From positions 1 through 40,303 of the forward strand of contig NC_015165.1 in NCBI RefSeq assembly GCF_000190575.1: a DNA stretch of 40,303 nt. Reading direction: 5' to 3'. The notes beneath the pieces are model-generated. The model was not told the DNA's origin. It made no database searches and was given only the letters and a program-made list of their open reading frames with translations. The translations under genes and the position numbers were made by a program. The stretch is from Phocaeicola salanitronis DSM 18170 (GTDB taxonomy: Bacteria > Bacteroidota > Bacteroidia > Bacteroidales > Bacteroidaceae). Below, piece by piece: positions 9,236 to 17,903 of the stretch (its first letter is position 1; every line of letters starts with the position of its first letter).

Positions 9236-9739
9236 ATGAAAAAAGTTCTAGTAATTATATCAGCAGCATTATTTTCCCTCAAATCATTTGCTGGAGATGG
9301 TGACAAATTCCTAAACTTATCTGGAGGATATCAATGGAAGAATACCGTCAATCTGTTAGTAGGATTTGAAGCTGAAACAAAATATCATAATGCATGGGAA
9401 TTATATTTTGATTTATCCACAGCTTACACAACCTGTCCGACTTGTTACAAAGTATGTTCTAAGAGTTTCTGGGATTACAAAACATTCGGTCTAGGAATTG
9501 CTTATAAACCATCTCTATATCGTGGGAAAAACAGTGTAGTCAGATGGAGAATAGGAGCAGACATAGGGGCTAACAGAAAAGGATTTCAAGCATCCATTGA
9601 TTTAGGAATTGAATATAGTTATTCATTCCGTAATGGAATGCAAGTATTCGTTCTTCAAAAGAATGATTTTGTTTTTTGGACTAGAGATCATTTCCGAAAT
9701 GGTTTATTGGTCGGTGTAAAATTCCCTCTATCTAAATAA
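9236..9739 (+). CDS. traO: TraO conjugal transfer protein
   Basis: A 167-residue exported protein with a signal peptide (about residues 1-18, ending SFAGD). The rest alternates hydrophobic and polar residues as in an outer-membrane beta-barrel, with LNLSGGYQWKNTVNLLVGFE near the start and GLLVGVKFPLSK at the end, as in the TraO family. I took the ATG at 9236, eleven bases after the traN stop, because the longer open frame overlaps traN and lacks a signal peptide. TraO probably contributes to the outer-membrane part of the channel. Confidence 0.85.
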   Translation: MKKVLVIISAALFSLKSFAGDGDKFLNLSGGYQWKNTVNLLVGFEAETKYHNAWELYFDLSTAYTTCPTCYKVCSKSFWDYKTFGLGIAYKPSLYRGKNSVVRWRIGADIGANRKGFQASIDLGIEYSYSFRNGMQVFVLQKNDFVFWTRDHFRNGLLVGVKFPLSK

Positions 9740-9751
9740 TTAATTGGAAAA

Positions 9752-10417
9752 ATGAAAACATCTTATTTAATATTAGCACTTATTACATCAACAATTATCT
9801 CTTCATGTACTAAACATGAAAAGATAATTGATACATCTTTCCAGCCGGGAAATATTCTATGTAGTGACGGTAGCATAATCCATCCTTCTGAATATGAAAA
9901 TAGCTCAAAGCAAGCCGTAGGTATTGTATTTTGGTGTAACAATATTCAAGATACATCAACATCAGTTATAGGATATGCCATTTCTTTACAAGATTTACCA
10001 GCAGAACAACTCATTAATACATCAGAAAACATTTCCTCTGTATCTGAAGATGAAACTAGTTTTGATGGAGAAGCCAATACTGCTGCTATCAAAGAATTTG
10101 CAGAAAAAGACAGCATCGAATGTCCTGCCATAACAAGTGTATATAATTATGTTCCTTATGGATATGACGGATGGTATATTGGCTCAGTGGCTCAATATAA
10201 AATAGCTGCATTGAATTATCCTAAAATCAAAGCAACACTAGATGTAGTTGGTCAATCTGATTATTTCTCAGGAACATATTGGACTTCTACGGAAAATGGA
10301 TCTGGAGAACAAACATCTATGTTCTTTGCCTATACTATACACCTTGAAAATGGAACAGTCTCTAGTTCAAATAAAATGAAAACCAACAAAATAAGACCAA
10401 TAATAACAATCAGATAA
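9752..10417 (+). CDS. Lipoprotein with DUF1566/Lcl-like C-terminus
   Basis: A 221-residue lipoprotein: the signal peptide ends in ISSC at about residue 19, so it is probably lipidated and placed in the outer membrane or on the surface. The segment GNILCSDGSIIHPSEYENS and the C-terminal YWTSTENGS with a final NKIRPIITIR resemble DUF1566/Lcl-type modules, often found on cell-surface and phage-tail proteins. It sits in the tra operon between traO and an OmpA-like gene, where TraP/TraQ would be expected, and resembles neither. A role in contact with the recipient is inference. Confidence 0.65.
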   Translation: MKTSYLILALITSTIISSCTKHEKIIDTSFQPGNILCSDGSIIHPSEYENSSKQAVGIVFWCNNIQDTSTSVIGYAISLQDLPAEQLINTSENISSVSEDETSFDGEANTAAIKEFAEKDSIECPAITSVYNYVPYGYDGWYIGSVAQYKIAALNYPKIKATLDVVGQSDYFSGTYWTSTENGSGEQTSMFFAYTIHLENGTVSSSNKMKTNKIRPIITIR

Positions 10418-10423
10418 AGAAGT

Positions 10424-11053
10424 ATGAAAAAAATAATTTTTACAATATGTACAATCTGTTTAGTCGGTTGTAAATCAAAAGAAATGATAACAGTAAGCAA
10501 TGCAAATTTATCAGAAAAAGAAAGCATACTGATAGAAAACAATTCAAACTATTCTGTCGCCTCTATTGTTGGGATAGGTGCCGAACTTATCAAGAAAGAA
10601 CAAGAAAAAGCAATAAACAAGAAACTTTTAGAGCGAGAAAATAAACTAAAAAACATCCCCGGACTAGTTGTAACCACAATTGATGAAACTAATGGGAAAA
10701 AAATTTTTAAAGCAACCATGCAGAACGAGATCTTATTTAAATTTGATTCTCACGAATTGAATAAGAACGCTAAAAGCATACTCGATGAAATGATTGGAAT
10801 TATCAATGAAATACCAAATACAAAAATAAAAGTTATCGGACATACAGATAATATAGGTGAAAAAGGGTATAACATATTACTCTCACAAAATAGAGCTGCA
10901 GCGGTAGGAAATTATTTACGAAATGCAGGGATTGAAACTAAAAATATCACAGAAGAAGGCAAAGGGTTTGACGAACCAGTTAGTTCAAATAAAACAGAAG
11001 CAGGAAGAGCCAAAAATCGTAGAGTTGAAATATTCTTATCAAATGACTACTAA
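10424..11053 (+). CDS. OmpA-family lipoprotein, last gene of the tra operon
   Basis: The 209-residue product has a lipoprotein signal (cysteine at about residue 16, LVGC) and a C-terminal OmpA peptidoglycan-binding domain (about 95-205). Typical motifs are present: LFKFDSHELNKNAK, VIGHTDNIGEKGYN, LSQNRAAAV, and the closing RAKNRRVEIFLS. Such proteins tie the outer membrane to peptidoglycan and could anchor the transfer channel. It lies seven bases after the preceding gene and ends just before a strong terminator hairpin. The N-terminal 90 residues are helical and unassigned. Confidence 0.85.
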   Translation: MKKIIFTICTICLVGCKSKEMITVSNANLSEKESILIENNSNYSVASIVGIGAELIKKEQEKAINKKLLERENKLKNIPGLVVTTIDETNGKKIFKATMQNEILFKFDSHELNKNAKSILDEMIGIINEIPNTKIKVIGHTDNIGEKGYNILLSQNRAAAVGNYLRNAGIETKNITEEGKGFDEPVSSNKTEAGRAKNRRVEIFLSNDY

Positions 11054-11066
11054 TTAATATAACAAG

Positions 11067-11103
11067 TAAGCAGGGATTATTGCACATAAATAATCCCTGC
11101 TTA
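11067..11103 (+). terminator. Strong hairpin ending the tra operon
   Basis: A perfect 15-bp inverted repeat (TAAGCAGGGATTATT and its complement, arms 11067-11081 and 11089-11103) with a 7-base loop lies 14 bases after the last tra gene. There is little T-tract beyond it. It separates the tra operon from repeat copy A. Confidence 0.8.
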
Positions 11104-11201
11104 ACTCTTAAATTGCCATTCTCTACCGCATTATTAGTTAAAGATCCAGATGGCATTGTATCAATTACAAAAACTTTGTTCTTTACCTCCAAACACAGAT
11201 T

Positions 11202-11650
11202 CCTTTTCCCTATAGTATGTTTTCTTTTTAATTCCGGTGCAGATACGGAAGTACTTTTCTATGATACCTTACTGGAACTGGTTCCGGAATAGATCAGCCA
11301 CCTGCAGCCTGATTTTTGATACCATATTTCGAATCGAGTTGCAAAAGCCGGAGCTGATTTTGATACCATTTTGGCAGGAAACATTCTGTACTTTGCTTCC
11401 GCAAAATGGAGCGGAATACCGGAGCTTTACAGGTTGATCCGATTCCCGGATTGAATGAAGCTGTAAAACAATTCACATGAGAAACTTTAGGGAAAAGAAC
11501 ATGCCACAGATGCAGCAGGGACAATATGTAAATATATAATATATGAATAAATAATATTTAACTATATGTTATTGAAATAAATGTCTAATAAATTGCGACA
11601 TTGGGAAATATTCGCTATATTTGTATATTGAAAAACAACTTATTATCAAT
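11202..11650 (+). repeat. Long repeat copy A (full upstream part, promoter module without leader hairpin)
   Basis: About 450 bp, from CCTTTTCCCTATAGTATG to the conserved TTATTATCAAT. It matches copies D (31223-31613) and G (38986-39475) on the opposite strand almost base for base. It holds three GATACC motifs, the dyad GGAAC-TG-GTTCC, the block CTTTAGGGAAAAGAACATGC, an AT-rich stretch, and the inverted repeat ATGTC/GACAT over a degenerate -33. The -7 TATATTTG is kept. The later leader hairpin found in copies C, E, F and G is absent here; the sequence diverges after TTATTATCAAT. Confidence 0.9.
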
Positions 11651-11732
11651 GATATAATAAGACAGAGAACTAACTATCACTTTAGAGATAATCATTAGAA
11701 TAGAATCTGTTTAGAATAAAGCTATTTATTTG

Positions 11733-11740
11733 TATCTTTG
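11733..11740 (+). promoter_or_regulatory. Promoter -7 element for the toxin-antitoxin chain
   Basis: TATCTTTG fits the Bacteroidetes -7 consensus TAnnTTTG and lies 29 bases before the first start codon of the chain. The -33 element is weak. The stretch 11651-11769 holds no gene that I can support. Confidence 0.5.
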
Positions 11741-11769
11741 TATATCTAAAACATAAATACCAATTAAGT

Positions 11770-11964
11770 ATGAAAGTAAAAGATAAAGTTTTGATTTCCC
11801 CCGACTTGACACAGTTTGCGGAATGGATTCCTGCCACAGTAATAGAAGTTGAGAATAACCCATTCGTTGGTGTTGTTATTTCTGCAAAAACAGAAGATGG
11901 GATAATATTTTTCGGACAAGAAGATTTGTTTAAACCTCAAACAGAAGAAGTATGTTTGCCATAA
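11770..11964 (+). CDS. Small protein upstream of VapD, probable antitoxin
   Basis: A 64-residue protein with a beta-rich pattern ([20 protein letters not shown], then [10 protein letters not shown] and [10 protein letters not shown]). I do not recognise a named family. It overlaps the VapD gene by 13 bases and heads a four-gene chain in which each gene overlaps the next by 13-14 bases. That position, before a VapD ribonuclease, is where a neutralising partner would be expected, so antitoxin is an inference from context only. Confidence 0.6.
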   Translation: MKVKDKVLISPDLTQFAEWIPATVIEVENNPFVGVVISAKTEDGIIFFGQEDLFKPQTEEVCLP

Positions 11965-12239
11965 GTTTTGATATGTCAATTTCAGATCTCAAAAAGCATT
12001 ATGGAGAACCTTATAATAATGCCTACTTTGAGATTAAAGCCATATTAAGGAAAAATGGCTTTGAATGGATACAAGGTAGCACATATCTTACGCAAAGCGA
12101 GGATTTAAGTAACCTGTTCAGAGCCATTGAAGCACTAAAGAAAATTGAATGGTTCAGAAAGTCTGTCCGCGATATCAGAGGTTACAAAGTAGAAAACTGG
12201 TCAGACTTTACCAACATAGTAAAAAATGAATATGAATGA
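11952..12239 (+). CDS. vapD: VapD-family endoribonuclease
   Basis: The 95-residue product begins [20 protein letters not shown], then has [20 protein letters not shown] and [16 protein letters not shown]. This is the VapD pattern: a ferredoxin-like fold related to Cas2, with an early Asp in the FD motif and the conserved F-W-x-Q-G-S block. VapD proteins are mRNA-cleaving toxins of plasmids and pathogens. Length is normal. The gene overlaps a small gene at each end, by 13 and 14 bases. There is no cas1 or CRISPR array near it. Confidence 0.85.
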   Translation: MFAISFDMSISDLKKHYGEPYNNAYFEIKAILRKNGFEWIQGSTYLTQSEDLSNLFRAIEALKKIEWFRKSVRDIRGYKVENWSDFTNIVKNEYE

Positions 12240-12492
12240 TAAAATCAGTTTGGATGTCGCTCTCGACATAATCGGGACGCTCCGCATGATGAAAATGAAA
12301 GAGATTACAGCAGAAAAAGATGAAAGCAAGAAAGATGAATTGTACAAGGAACTGGATATGCTTTCTACAGAAGAAGAAATTGCAAATGGGCTATTACAGT
12401 TTGAAGCGTCCGACAATGTTCGGTTATCTGTCATAGATAAGATAAACCGATTATATGCACCGATATTAAAAGCTTATTATGCAGCGAAATGA
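12226..12492 (+). CDS. Probable antitoxin of the zeta toxin
   Basis: An 88-residue, highly charged, helical protein ([19 protein letters not shown], then a Lys/Glu-rich middle). It overlaps the zeta-toxin gene by 14 bases. Size, helical composition and position match the epsilon-type antitoxins that precede zeta kinases in Bacteroidetes, but primary sequence similarity to classical epsilon is not evident. A second in-frame ATG at 12232 is an equally possible start. Role inferred from context. Confidence 0.65.
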   Translation: MNMNDKISLDVALDIIGTLRMMKMKEITAEKDESKKDELYKELDMLSTEEEIANGLLQFEASDNVRLSVIDKINRLYAPILKAYYAAK

Positions 12493-13339
12493 AGTAGAAA
12501 GAATATTTGAGCAAGAAAAAGAAAAATTCTTCCGAAAACAATATAAATCTGATTGTCCTCCTATTGCTATCATATTAGGAGGACAACCTGCTTGTGGAAA
12601 AAGCACATTAATACAAATTGCACAATCAGATCACCCCGAACAAAAGTTTCTTACTGTAAATGGAGATCTGTATAGACAATTTCATCCAGAACATGATAAA
12701 CTTATAAAAGACCCTATACGTTATCCTAGTGAGACACAGATATTCTCAAATGTTTTTACAGAGAAACTAATCGAAGAAGCCATAAAAAGAAAGTGCAATA
12801 TAATTGTAGAGGGAACAATGAGAAATCCAATGGTTCCGCTTAATACAGCATCAAAATTTCGTGAAGCGGGCTATCGGGTTGAAGCATATATTATCGCAGC
12901 ACCTAAAGAATTTACCCACTTAGGTTTATATAATAGATATCAAGAAGAATGTAATAAAAAAGGCGTAGGCAGATTAGCAGACATCGAATCTCATAATAAA
13001 GCTGTTATTGGTGTCAGCAAATCTATTGACGAATTATATAACCGGAAAGCTGTCGATAGAATCTCCATTCATTCATATATCGCCAAAGAAAGAGTAAAAG
13101 ATTTCTTTTTGGAACATAATGCATGGAACTGCAGAAGTTTACCATCCATTTTTATAAGTGACAGTAGAGTACAACAATTAAAGAATAAGATATTATTAGA
13201 AAGCTGCATCAATAGGGGAGAATCTATGCTTTTGCAAGTCAATGACAAACAAATAAGAAAAGGGATGGAAAATGCCATTAATGATCTCAAAAGAGCATTA
13301 ATAATTTCACAAAAGCAACAAAGAGGATATAAAATATAG
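12479..13339 (+). CDS. Zeta-toxin family kinase
   Basis: A 286-residue P-loop kinase with Walker A GGQPACGKST at residues 34-43, followed by TVNGDLYRQFHPEHDKL, which fits the zeta-toxin substrate loop with its catalytic Asp, and IIVEGTMRNPMVPLNTASKF. Zeta toxins phosphorylate UDP-N-acetylglucosamine and block wall synthesis. The C-terminal third (about 200-286) is helical and less conserved. The upstream small gene overlaps by 14 bases, as expected for an antitoxin. A stable plasmid-addiction role is likely. Confidence 0.88.
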   Translation: MQRNEVERIFEQEKEKFFRKQYKSDCPPIAIILGGQPACGKSTLIQIAQSDHPEQKFLTVNGDLYRQFHPEHDKLIKDPIRYPSETQIFSNVFTEKLIEEAIKRKCNIIVEGTMRNPMVPLNTASKFREAGYRVEAYIIAAPKEFTHLGLYNRYQEECNKKGVGRLADIESHNKAVIGVSKSIDELYNRKAVDRISIHSYIAKERVKDFFLEHNAWNCRSLPSIFISDSRVQQLKNKILLESCINRGESMLLQVNDKQIRKGMENAINDLKRALIISQKQQRGYKI

Positions 13340-13346
13340 TCAGACA

Positions 13347-13379
13347 TAAACATAAGCCTAAAAAAATGGCTTATGTTTA
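13347..13379. terminator. Bidirectional terminator between convergent genes
   Basis: Inverted repeat TAAACATAAGCC / GGCTTATGTTTA around an A-rich loop, between the zeta-toxin gene (+) and the M23 peptidase gene (-), only seven bases from each stop. It can serve both directions. Confidence 0.75.
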
Positions 13380-13385
13380 ATATCA

Positions 13386-14051
13386 TTATCGTTTTCGTAA
13401 AGCGTTATCTATCTGTTGCGTAACCTCTCCCTTTACTGTACGTATTACATCATTTATATATTCTAATATAGGGAGGGGATCAATTGTTTTATCTTTATAT
13501 TCCATTTGAAAATGTAAATGCTCTCCAGTACTTCGACCTGTAGACCCTGATATTCCAATTGGCTGCCCAGCTTCTACAGACTGTTTAGCATTTACCAGTA
13601 TATTATATAAATGAGCATAAATAGAAGTAAAATCACCATGCTGCACTTCTATATAATTCCCTAATCCACGATTTTTTCCAGTTTTTGTTACTATTCCGGG
13701 CATAATAGAATATACGTAATCATTTCTACCACGTAAATCAACGCCTTTATGAGTGGCTATTTTCCCTGTAAATGGATCTTTTCTTTTACCATACTTAGAT
13801 GTTACAATCATAGAGTCAATAGGAAGTGATAAATACCTTCTTTGATTCCAATACGCCAAGCGTTCTTCACTTACTGCATCATTAATTATTACAGCCTGTT
13901 CCTGTTCTTTTAATAGTCTAGCATCATTTGTCGATAAAGTTGGCTCTACTACCGTCAATTCCTCTTTCTGCAATACTGTATTAAATTGGCTATATGCACT
14001 AACAGAAACAGAACAAGTGAAAAGAAAAAATGCGAATCTATTATTCTTCAT
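13386..14051 (-). CDS. Exported M23 family metallopeptidase
   Basis: A 221-residue protein with a signal peptide (about 1-21, ending SAYSQ) and a LytM/M23 domain (about 80-195). The zinc-binding motif HKGVDLRG (H-x3-D), the HLHF motif and GISGSTGRSTGEH are all present, so it should be an active peptidoglycan endopeptidase. In conjugative elements such enzymes open the wall for channel assembly. It is transcribed against its neighbours, from a promoter overlapping that of the gene at 14093. A TATTTTTG box lies about 30 bases upstream of its start. Confidence 0.9.
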   Translation of the reverse strand: MKNNRFAFFLFTCSVSVSAYSQFNTVLQKEELTVVEPTLSTNDARLLKEQEQAVIINDAVSEERLAYWNQRRYLSLPIDSMIVTSKYGKRKDPFTGKIATHKGVDLRGRNDYVYSIMPGIVTKTGKNRGLGNYIEVQHGDFTSIYAHLYNILVNAKQSVEAGQPIGISGSTGRSTGEHLHFQMEYKDKTIDPLPILEYINDVIRTVKGEVTQQIDNALRKR

Positions 14052-14092
14052 ATTGATATTATTATTATATTTGCCACAAAAATATACATATT
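14052..14092. promoter_or_regulatory. Divergent promoter pair
   Basis: The 41-base gap between two divergent genes holds TATATTTG on the + strand (ending near 14071, about 21 bases before the ATG at 14093) and TATTTTTG on the - strand for the M23 gene. Both fit TAnnTTTG. The two promoters overlap, so they may exclude each other. Confidence 0.5.
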
Positions 14093-14797
14093 ATGAATAA
14101 TAGACAAGAATACTTTAAAGAAAATGATATTCCATACGGACAACTAGAAAAAGTTGGATTAACTAAAATGGATATATTATCTTTACCCAAAACAGACTTA
14201 GAATCTTTATTAAGCGGAAAGCGCACAAGTTTACTAAATCTAAAAGGCATAGATATGCAAGGACATGATTTTGAAATCAAAGCTAAAATAAGTTTGTATA
14301 GAAAAGAAGATCACTCTGTTGGCGTAAAAATACATCCTGTAAGGAACTGCATACAGAATGACGCTAATCTTAAACCACAAGAACTAAACAAACTGCAGTC
14401 CGGATCACTGATAACAAAAAAAATAGATGGAGAAAAATACCTTTTACAACTTGACAAAGAAACTAACGAAATATTAAAAGCCAAATTAAGAAGTATAATT
14501 ATTCCATCATTTATTAATGGATCCGAAATCAGCAGCAAACAAAAAGAAGAACTTAAGAACGGAGAAACTATTGTAATCAATAATGGAAATGATAAAATAA
14601 AAGTAAGAATTGATTTAAATTCTCAAAAAGGCATTCAATTATATGCTTTCGAGCAACAGCAAAAAAGAGCATATGACTTTCATAATCCCAAAGTATCAGA
14701 TGTAATACACACAGATAGAAATAGAGCCGAATATCTTGAATACCAGCAGAAACAAATAAGCAAACAAAAAGAAGATACTGTAAAACTCAAATTCTAG
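14093..14797 (+). CDS. DUF4099/DUF3945 domain protein
   Basis: The 234-residue protein has an N-terminal DUF4099-like segment (IPYGQLEKVGLTKMDILSLP, LLSGKRTSLL) and a C-terminal DUF3945-like half (SGSLITKKIDGEKYLLQLDK, IIPSFINGSEISSKQKEELK). These domains occur in Bacteroidetes mobile elements, often near topoisomerase or primase genes; their activity is unknown. It is followed four bases later by a larger protein carrying the same C-terminal repeat. A cytoplasmic DNA-processing accessory role is only inferred from association. Confidence 0.75.
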   Translation: MNNRQEYFKENDIPYGQLEKVGLTKMDILSLPKTDLESLLSGKRTSLLNLKGIDMQGHDFEIKAKISLYRKEDHSVGVKIHPVRNCIQNDANLKPQELNKLQSGSLITKKIDGEKYLLQLDKETNEILKAKLRSIIIPSFINGSEISSKQKEELKNGETIVINNGNDKIKVRIDLNSQKGIQLYAFEQQQKRAYDFHNPKVSDVIHTDRNRAEYLEYQQKQISKQKEDTVKLKF

Positions 14798-14801
14798 ATA
14801 T

Positions 14802-16316
14802 ATGGAAAACAAAAAATTTGAAGCAGCACAATACAGCTATGAGAATGCCGGACAACTTCGCGCAATAGCTAAAATATTAGGATATGAGGAAAAACTATCT
14901 GGGAATGGAAATATTGTGTTCTCAAAAGGAAATGAACATCACTCATATTCTATTGATGATTTAAAAAAAGGAAATAGAAAACCAGATAGAGAAAAAATAG
15001 TACAGCAATCAAAAGAAAGAGTTGTTGCTTTCTTCAATAAAACAGAAGCAAACAATAACTTTAATGAATATAATCAATTTCTACAACAAAATCATAATCT
15101 TGCAATCGTCAAATGGGACAATATTAAAGGAAATAAAAATGGGTTTACTGTTATTGATTTAGAAAACAAAACTGCATACACAGGTGAAGAACTTTACAAG
15201 TTTGCTTATGAAAAAAACTACAAGCTAGATGGGAATGCAGGACGAATTGATATTAACTGGGAGGAACTTAATGAGATAGGAATAGACCCCAATAAACTCA
15301 GCAAAGAAGATAAAGAAAATCTACGGAATGGGCAAAAAACCGGTACACTACAATTTTCTATTGAAGACACTCCGCAAAATAGAAAATTTCTTGATAAAGA
15401 AAAAGTTTCATATACAGTGGATAATGGAAAACTTAATTTCGAGGGAAAAGCGGCTGCAAGCAAATATATACTGCTAGATAATACAGAAGAAAATAAGTCA
15501 AAACTTAAAGCCCTTGATGTCGACTTTAAAGAACATGGAAAACAACAATTAAAAGTAAGTGGAATTAATGCACGCAAACTAGCCATCGCTGCTATTACGG
15601 TTGTTTATCCTGTTGCTGGAGTTGCCTTGATGCTTGTACCTAAACGCAAAGAAATAAAAAATGATTTCTCTTTTTCAAAAGATGAAATTAAATCACTGGA
15701 AAATAATGCCGTTATATCAAAGAAAAATGCCAAGGGTGAACAAATCTTATTTCAGCGAGATAAGGACACTAACGATATTGTTTCGATTAACGCAAAAAAC
15801 ATACAAATTCCAACCCGAATAGCCGGAGTAGAATTAACTCCGATGCAAATAGAAAAATTAAAGAAAGGTCATGAAATTGTAATCATAAACGAAACTTTAA
15901 ACAAAGCTGCAAAGGTTCGATTAGATCTCAATGCAAAAAATGGACTATCCATAAAAGAAGCCAATAACATTGATATAAAACGAGAGACAAAACAAATTGT
16001 AACAGATAAAGAACGTTTAGAATTTGTTGCTAAACAAGGAGCCAAAGGCATTGATAAGATTTTTGATAAAAAACCATCTGAAATGGATTCATTCTTAGAG
16101 AAGTATAACCTAAAGAAAGACTATGCTTCTTATAAGGAAATCGAAAAGTCTTTTTCCACCTCAAAAGAAGCATCAAGTCAAACCACAGGAGAAAAAATAG
16201 CCTCGCAACTTGACAAATTAGATGCAGCCATTAAAGCAACAGCCCATAACGAAGCATCAAATTTATATGGAAAAAGCTACGGAAAACAAAATGAATCATC
16301 TAAAATGAAAATGTAA
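14802..16316 (+). CDS. Large DUF3945 protein
   Basis: A 504-residue protein with repeated DUF3945-type modules. One is near residues 140-200 (INWEELNEIGIDPNKLSKED), another near 285-395 (NNAVISKKNAKGEQILFQRD, IPTRIAGVELTPMQIEKLKK), and the latter resembles the module in the preceding gene. A hydrophobic segment at about 258-280 (AIAAITVVYPVAGVALMLVP) could be a membrane helix, unusual for this family. The C-terminus is charged and probably disordered. It forms an operon with the genes before and after it (gaps of four and one base). Confidence 0.75.
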   Translation: MENKKFEAAQYSYENAGQLRAIAKILGYEEKLSGNGNIVFSKGNEHHSYSIDDLKKGNRKPDREKIVQQSKERVVAFFNKTEANNNFNEYNQFLQQNHNLAIVKWDNIKGNKNGFTVIDLENKTAYTGEELYKFAYEKNYKLDGNAGRIDINWEELNEIGIDPNKLSKEDKENLRNGQKTGTLQFSIEDTPQNRKFLDKEKVSYTVDNGKLNFEGKAAASKYILLDNTEENKSKLKALDVDFKEHGKQQLKVSGINARKLAIAAITVVYPVAGVALMLVPKRKEIKNDFSFSKDEIKSLENNAVISKKNAKGEQILFQRDKDTNDIVSINAKNIQIPTRIAGVELTPMQIEKLKKGHEIVIINETLNKAAKVRLDLNAKNGLSIKEANNIDIKRETKQIVTDKERLEFVAKQGAKGIDKIFDKKPSEMDSFLEKYNLKKDYASYKEIEKSFSTSKEASSQTTGEKIASQLDKLDAAIKATAHNEASNLYGKSYGKQNESSKMKM

Positions 16317-16317
16317 T

Positions 16318-17424
16318 ATGATGTCATTTGAAGATTATAAATCTAAAATATCTATTATCCAAATCCTTGAAGATTTAGGGTATAAGCAAGATATTGGCAA
16401 AGGAAAAGTAAGCCCTGTGTATCAATTAACCGACAGCAACGGTAATAAGATAGATTCCATTGTTGTCAAAAATCCTCATTCTCCAAGAGAATACTATTTT
16501 GATAGAAATTATAAAGGTGGTGACCTCATACAATTCTTAAAAAACCACATAAATGATTTTACTCAATTTCAACATAATAATTTGTATGTCCGGTTAAATA
16601 TGATTTTAGGACACTATGCAAATACACCATACATAAAGAACGGGTCATATTATACAAAGATTTCCGAACAGCAAAAATTCAATAGAGAAAGATATATAGA
16701 AACACCAACAAACGTATCGGATTTAAAATATCTTACCGTTGAAAGAAAGATAAATCCTGCAACTGTAGAAACATTTCTCCCATTCATAACAAGAGTAAAA
16801 GACACACAAGGGAAAGGGAACTTCCTAAATATTGCCTTTCCATATACAAATCCCCAAAATGGGGAAAAGACTAATTATGAGTTGAGAAACTACAATTTTA
16901 AGGGAATGGCAGCAGGTGGTGACAAAAGTAATTCTGCATGGATTGCTGATTTTACTTCACACCCTCTAATGGCGAAAAATATTTATTTTGCAGAATCCGC
17001 TTTAGATGCCATGAGCTTTTATGAATTGAATAAAAACAAAATCAATCTTAGTGACAGCGTTTTTGTAAGTGTAGGCGGATATATTTCTGATAACCAAATC
17101 AAAAATGCACTTCAAAAATACCCTAATGCAAAAGTTCATACTTGCTTTGACCGTGATCTGAATGGAAACTTATACGATATAAAAGTACAATGCATTATGA
17201 ACGGAACAGAACTTAAAATCAAAGCAAAAGATAATACAGTTGAATTTGTTACACCCAATGGAATATTTGAGTTAAATAAAGAAGATGTTTCAATTGAAAG
17301 ATTTAGGGAAAAAAGTAAAGATGCATCAACAAAGCTGATTGTTCACAAAGCTGATGGCGCAAAGGACTTTAATGAGATCCTAATGTCAAGAACGCCAACG
17401 CAAAAAAAAACTTTTAGATTATGA
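16318..17424 (+). CDS. Toprim-domain primase-like protein
   Basis: A 368-residue protein with an N-terminal region resembling a DUF3991/zinc-less primase segment (YYFDRNYKGGDLIQFLKNHI) and a central Toprim fold (about residues 215-285). Toprim marks are IYFAESALDAMSFYEL (conserved Glu), VSVGGYISDNQI and TCFDRDLNGNLYDI (DxD-type Asp). Such proteins prime DNA synthesis on incoming or replicating plasmid strands. It overlaps the next gene by four bases. No helicase domain is fused to it. Confidence 0.8.
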   Translation: MMSFEDYKSKISIIQILEDLGYKQDIGKGKVSPVYQLTDSNGNKIDSIVVKNPHSPREYYFDRNYKGGDLIQFLKNHINDFTQFQHNNLYVRLNMILGHYANTPYIKNGSYYTKISEQQKFNRERYIETPTNVSDLKYLTVERKINPATVETFLPFITRVKDTQGKGNFLNIAFPYTNPQNGEKTNYELRNYNFKGMAAGGDKSNSAWIADFTSHPLMAKNIYFAESALDAMSFYELNKNKINLSDSVFVSVGGYISDNQIKNALQKYPNAKVHTCFDRDLNGNLYDIKVQCIMNGTELKIKAKDNTVEFVTPNGIFELNKEDVSIERFREKSKDASTKLIVHKADGAKDFNEILMSRTPTQKKTFRL

Positions 17425-17900
17425 AAAATGATTCAGATATTATCATAAGACCTAATATAAGATATTGGATAATCAGAATAATACCTTATGTCTTTTTGGA
17501 AACACTAATCATCTATATAGTCAATCTTTTTAATTTAAACGACTATATCATAGGAAGCTGCACGTTAGTTGTCTTTTTTTCTATTTTTTACAAGTATCTT
17601 TCTATCTTGTTATGTACAAAATGGATTATTACAAAAGAGCAAATTAAAATATACAGCGGAGTATTTAACAAAAGTATCAACTACATTGAGTTATATAGAG
17701 TATATGACTATGAAGAAAAAAGATCATTCATTCTCTCTTTAATACAATGTACTAATGTCTACATACATTCTGGAGACAAATCGACCCCCATACTGGCAAT
17801 CTATGGAATCAATCGAAACATTGACTTAATAGGCATAATCCGGAAACGGGTTGAGCGTCAGAAACAAATTAAATCAATTTACGAATTTACGAACAGATGA
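17421..17900 (+). CDS. PH-domain (bPH2/YdbS-like) membrane protein
   Basis: A 159-residue protein with two adjacent hydrophobic segments (about residues 15-40 and 43-65) followed by the pattern WIITKEQIKIYSGVFNKSIN, YIELYRVYDYEEKRSF and a final domain strand. This is the layout of bacterial PH-domain (bPH2) proteins, usually membrane bound and of unclear function. Its presence inside a plasmid transfer/maintenance operon is uncommon in my experience. It overlaps the upstream gene (ATGA). Confidence 0.7.
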   Translation: MKNDSDIIIRPNIRYWIIRIIPYVFLETLIIYIVNLFNLNDYIIGSCTLVVFFSIFYKYLSILLCTKWIITKEQIKIYSGVFNKSINYIELYRVYDYEEKRSFILSLIQCTNVYIHSGDKSTPILAIYGINRNIDLIGIIRKRVERQKQIKSIYEFTNR

Positions 17901-17903
17901 TAT

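Noticed and set aside
11104..11201. Minus-strand reading frame with VFVIDTMPSGSLTNNAV as a gene remnant
   Set aside because: The protein-like stretch is too short, lacks a start with context, and runs into the terminator hairpin; I could not link it to a family.
11294..11524. Open frame (MSLLHLWHVLFPKVSHVNCF...) found in repeats A, D and G
   Set aside because: The frame is not kept: copy G has a one-base indel that changes the second half of the product, and the sequence is better explained by DNA motifs (GATACC repeats, dyad). It reads against the module's own promoter.
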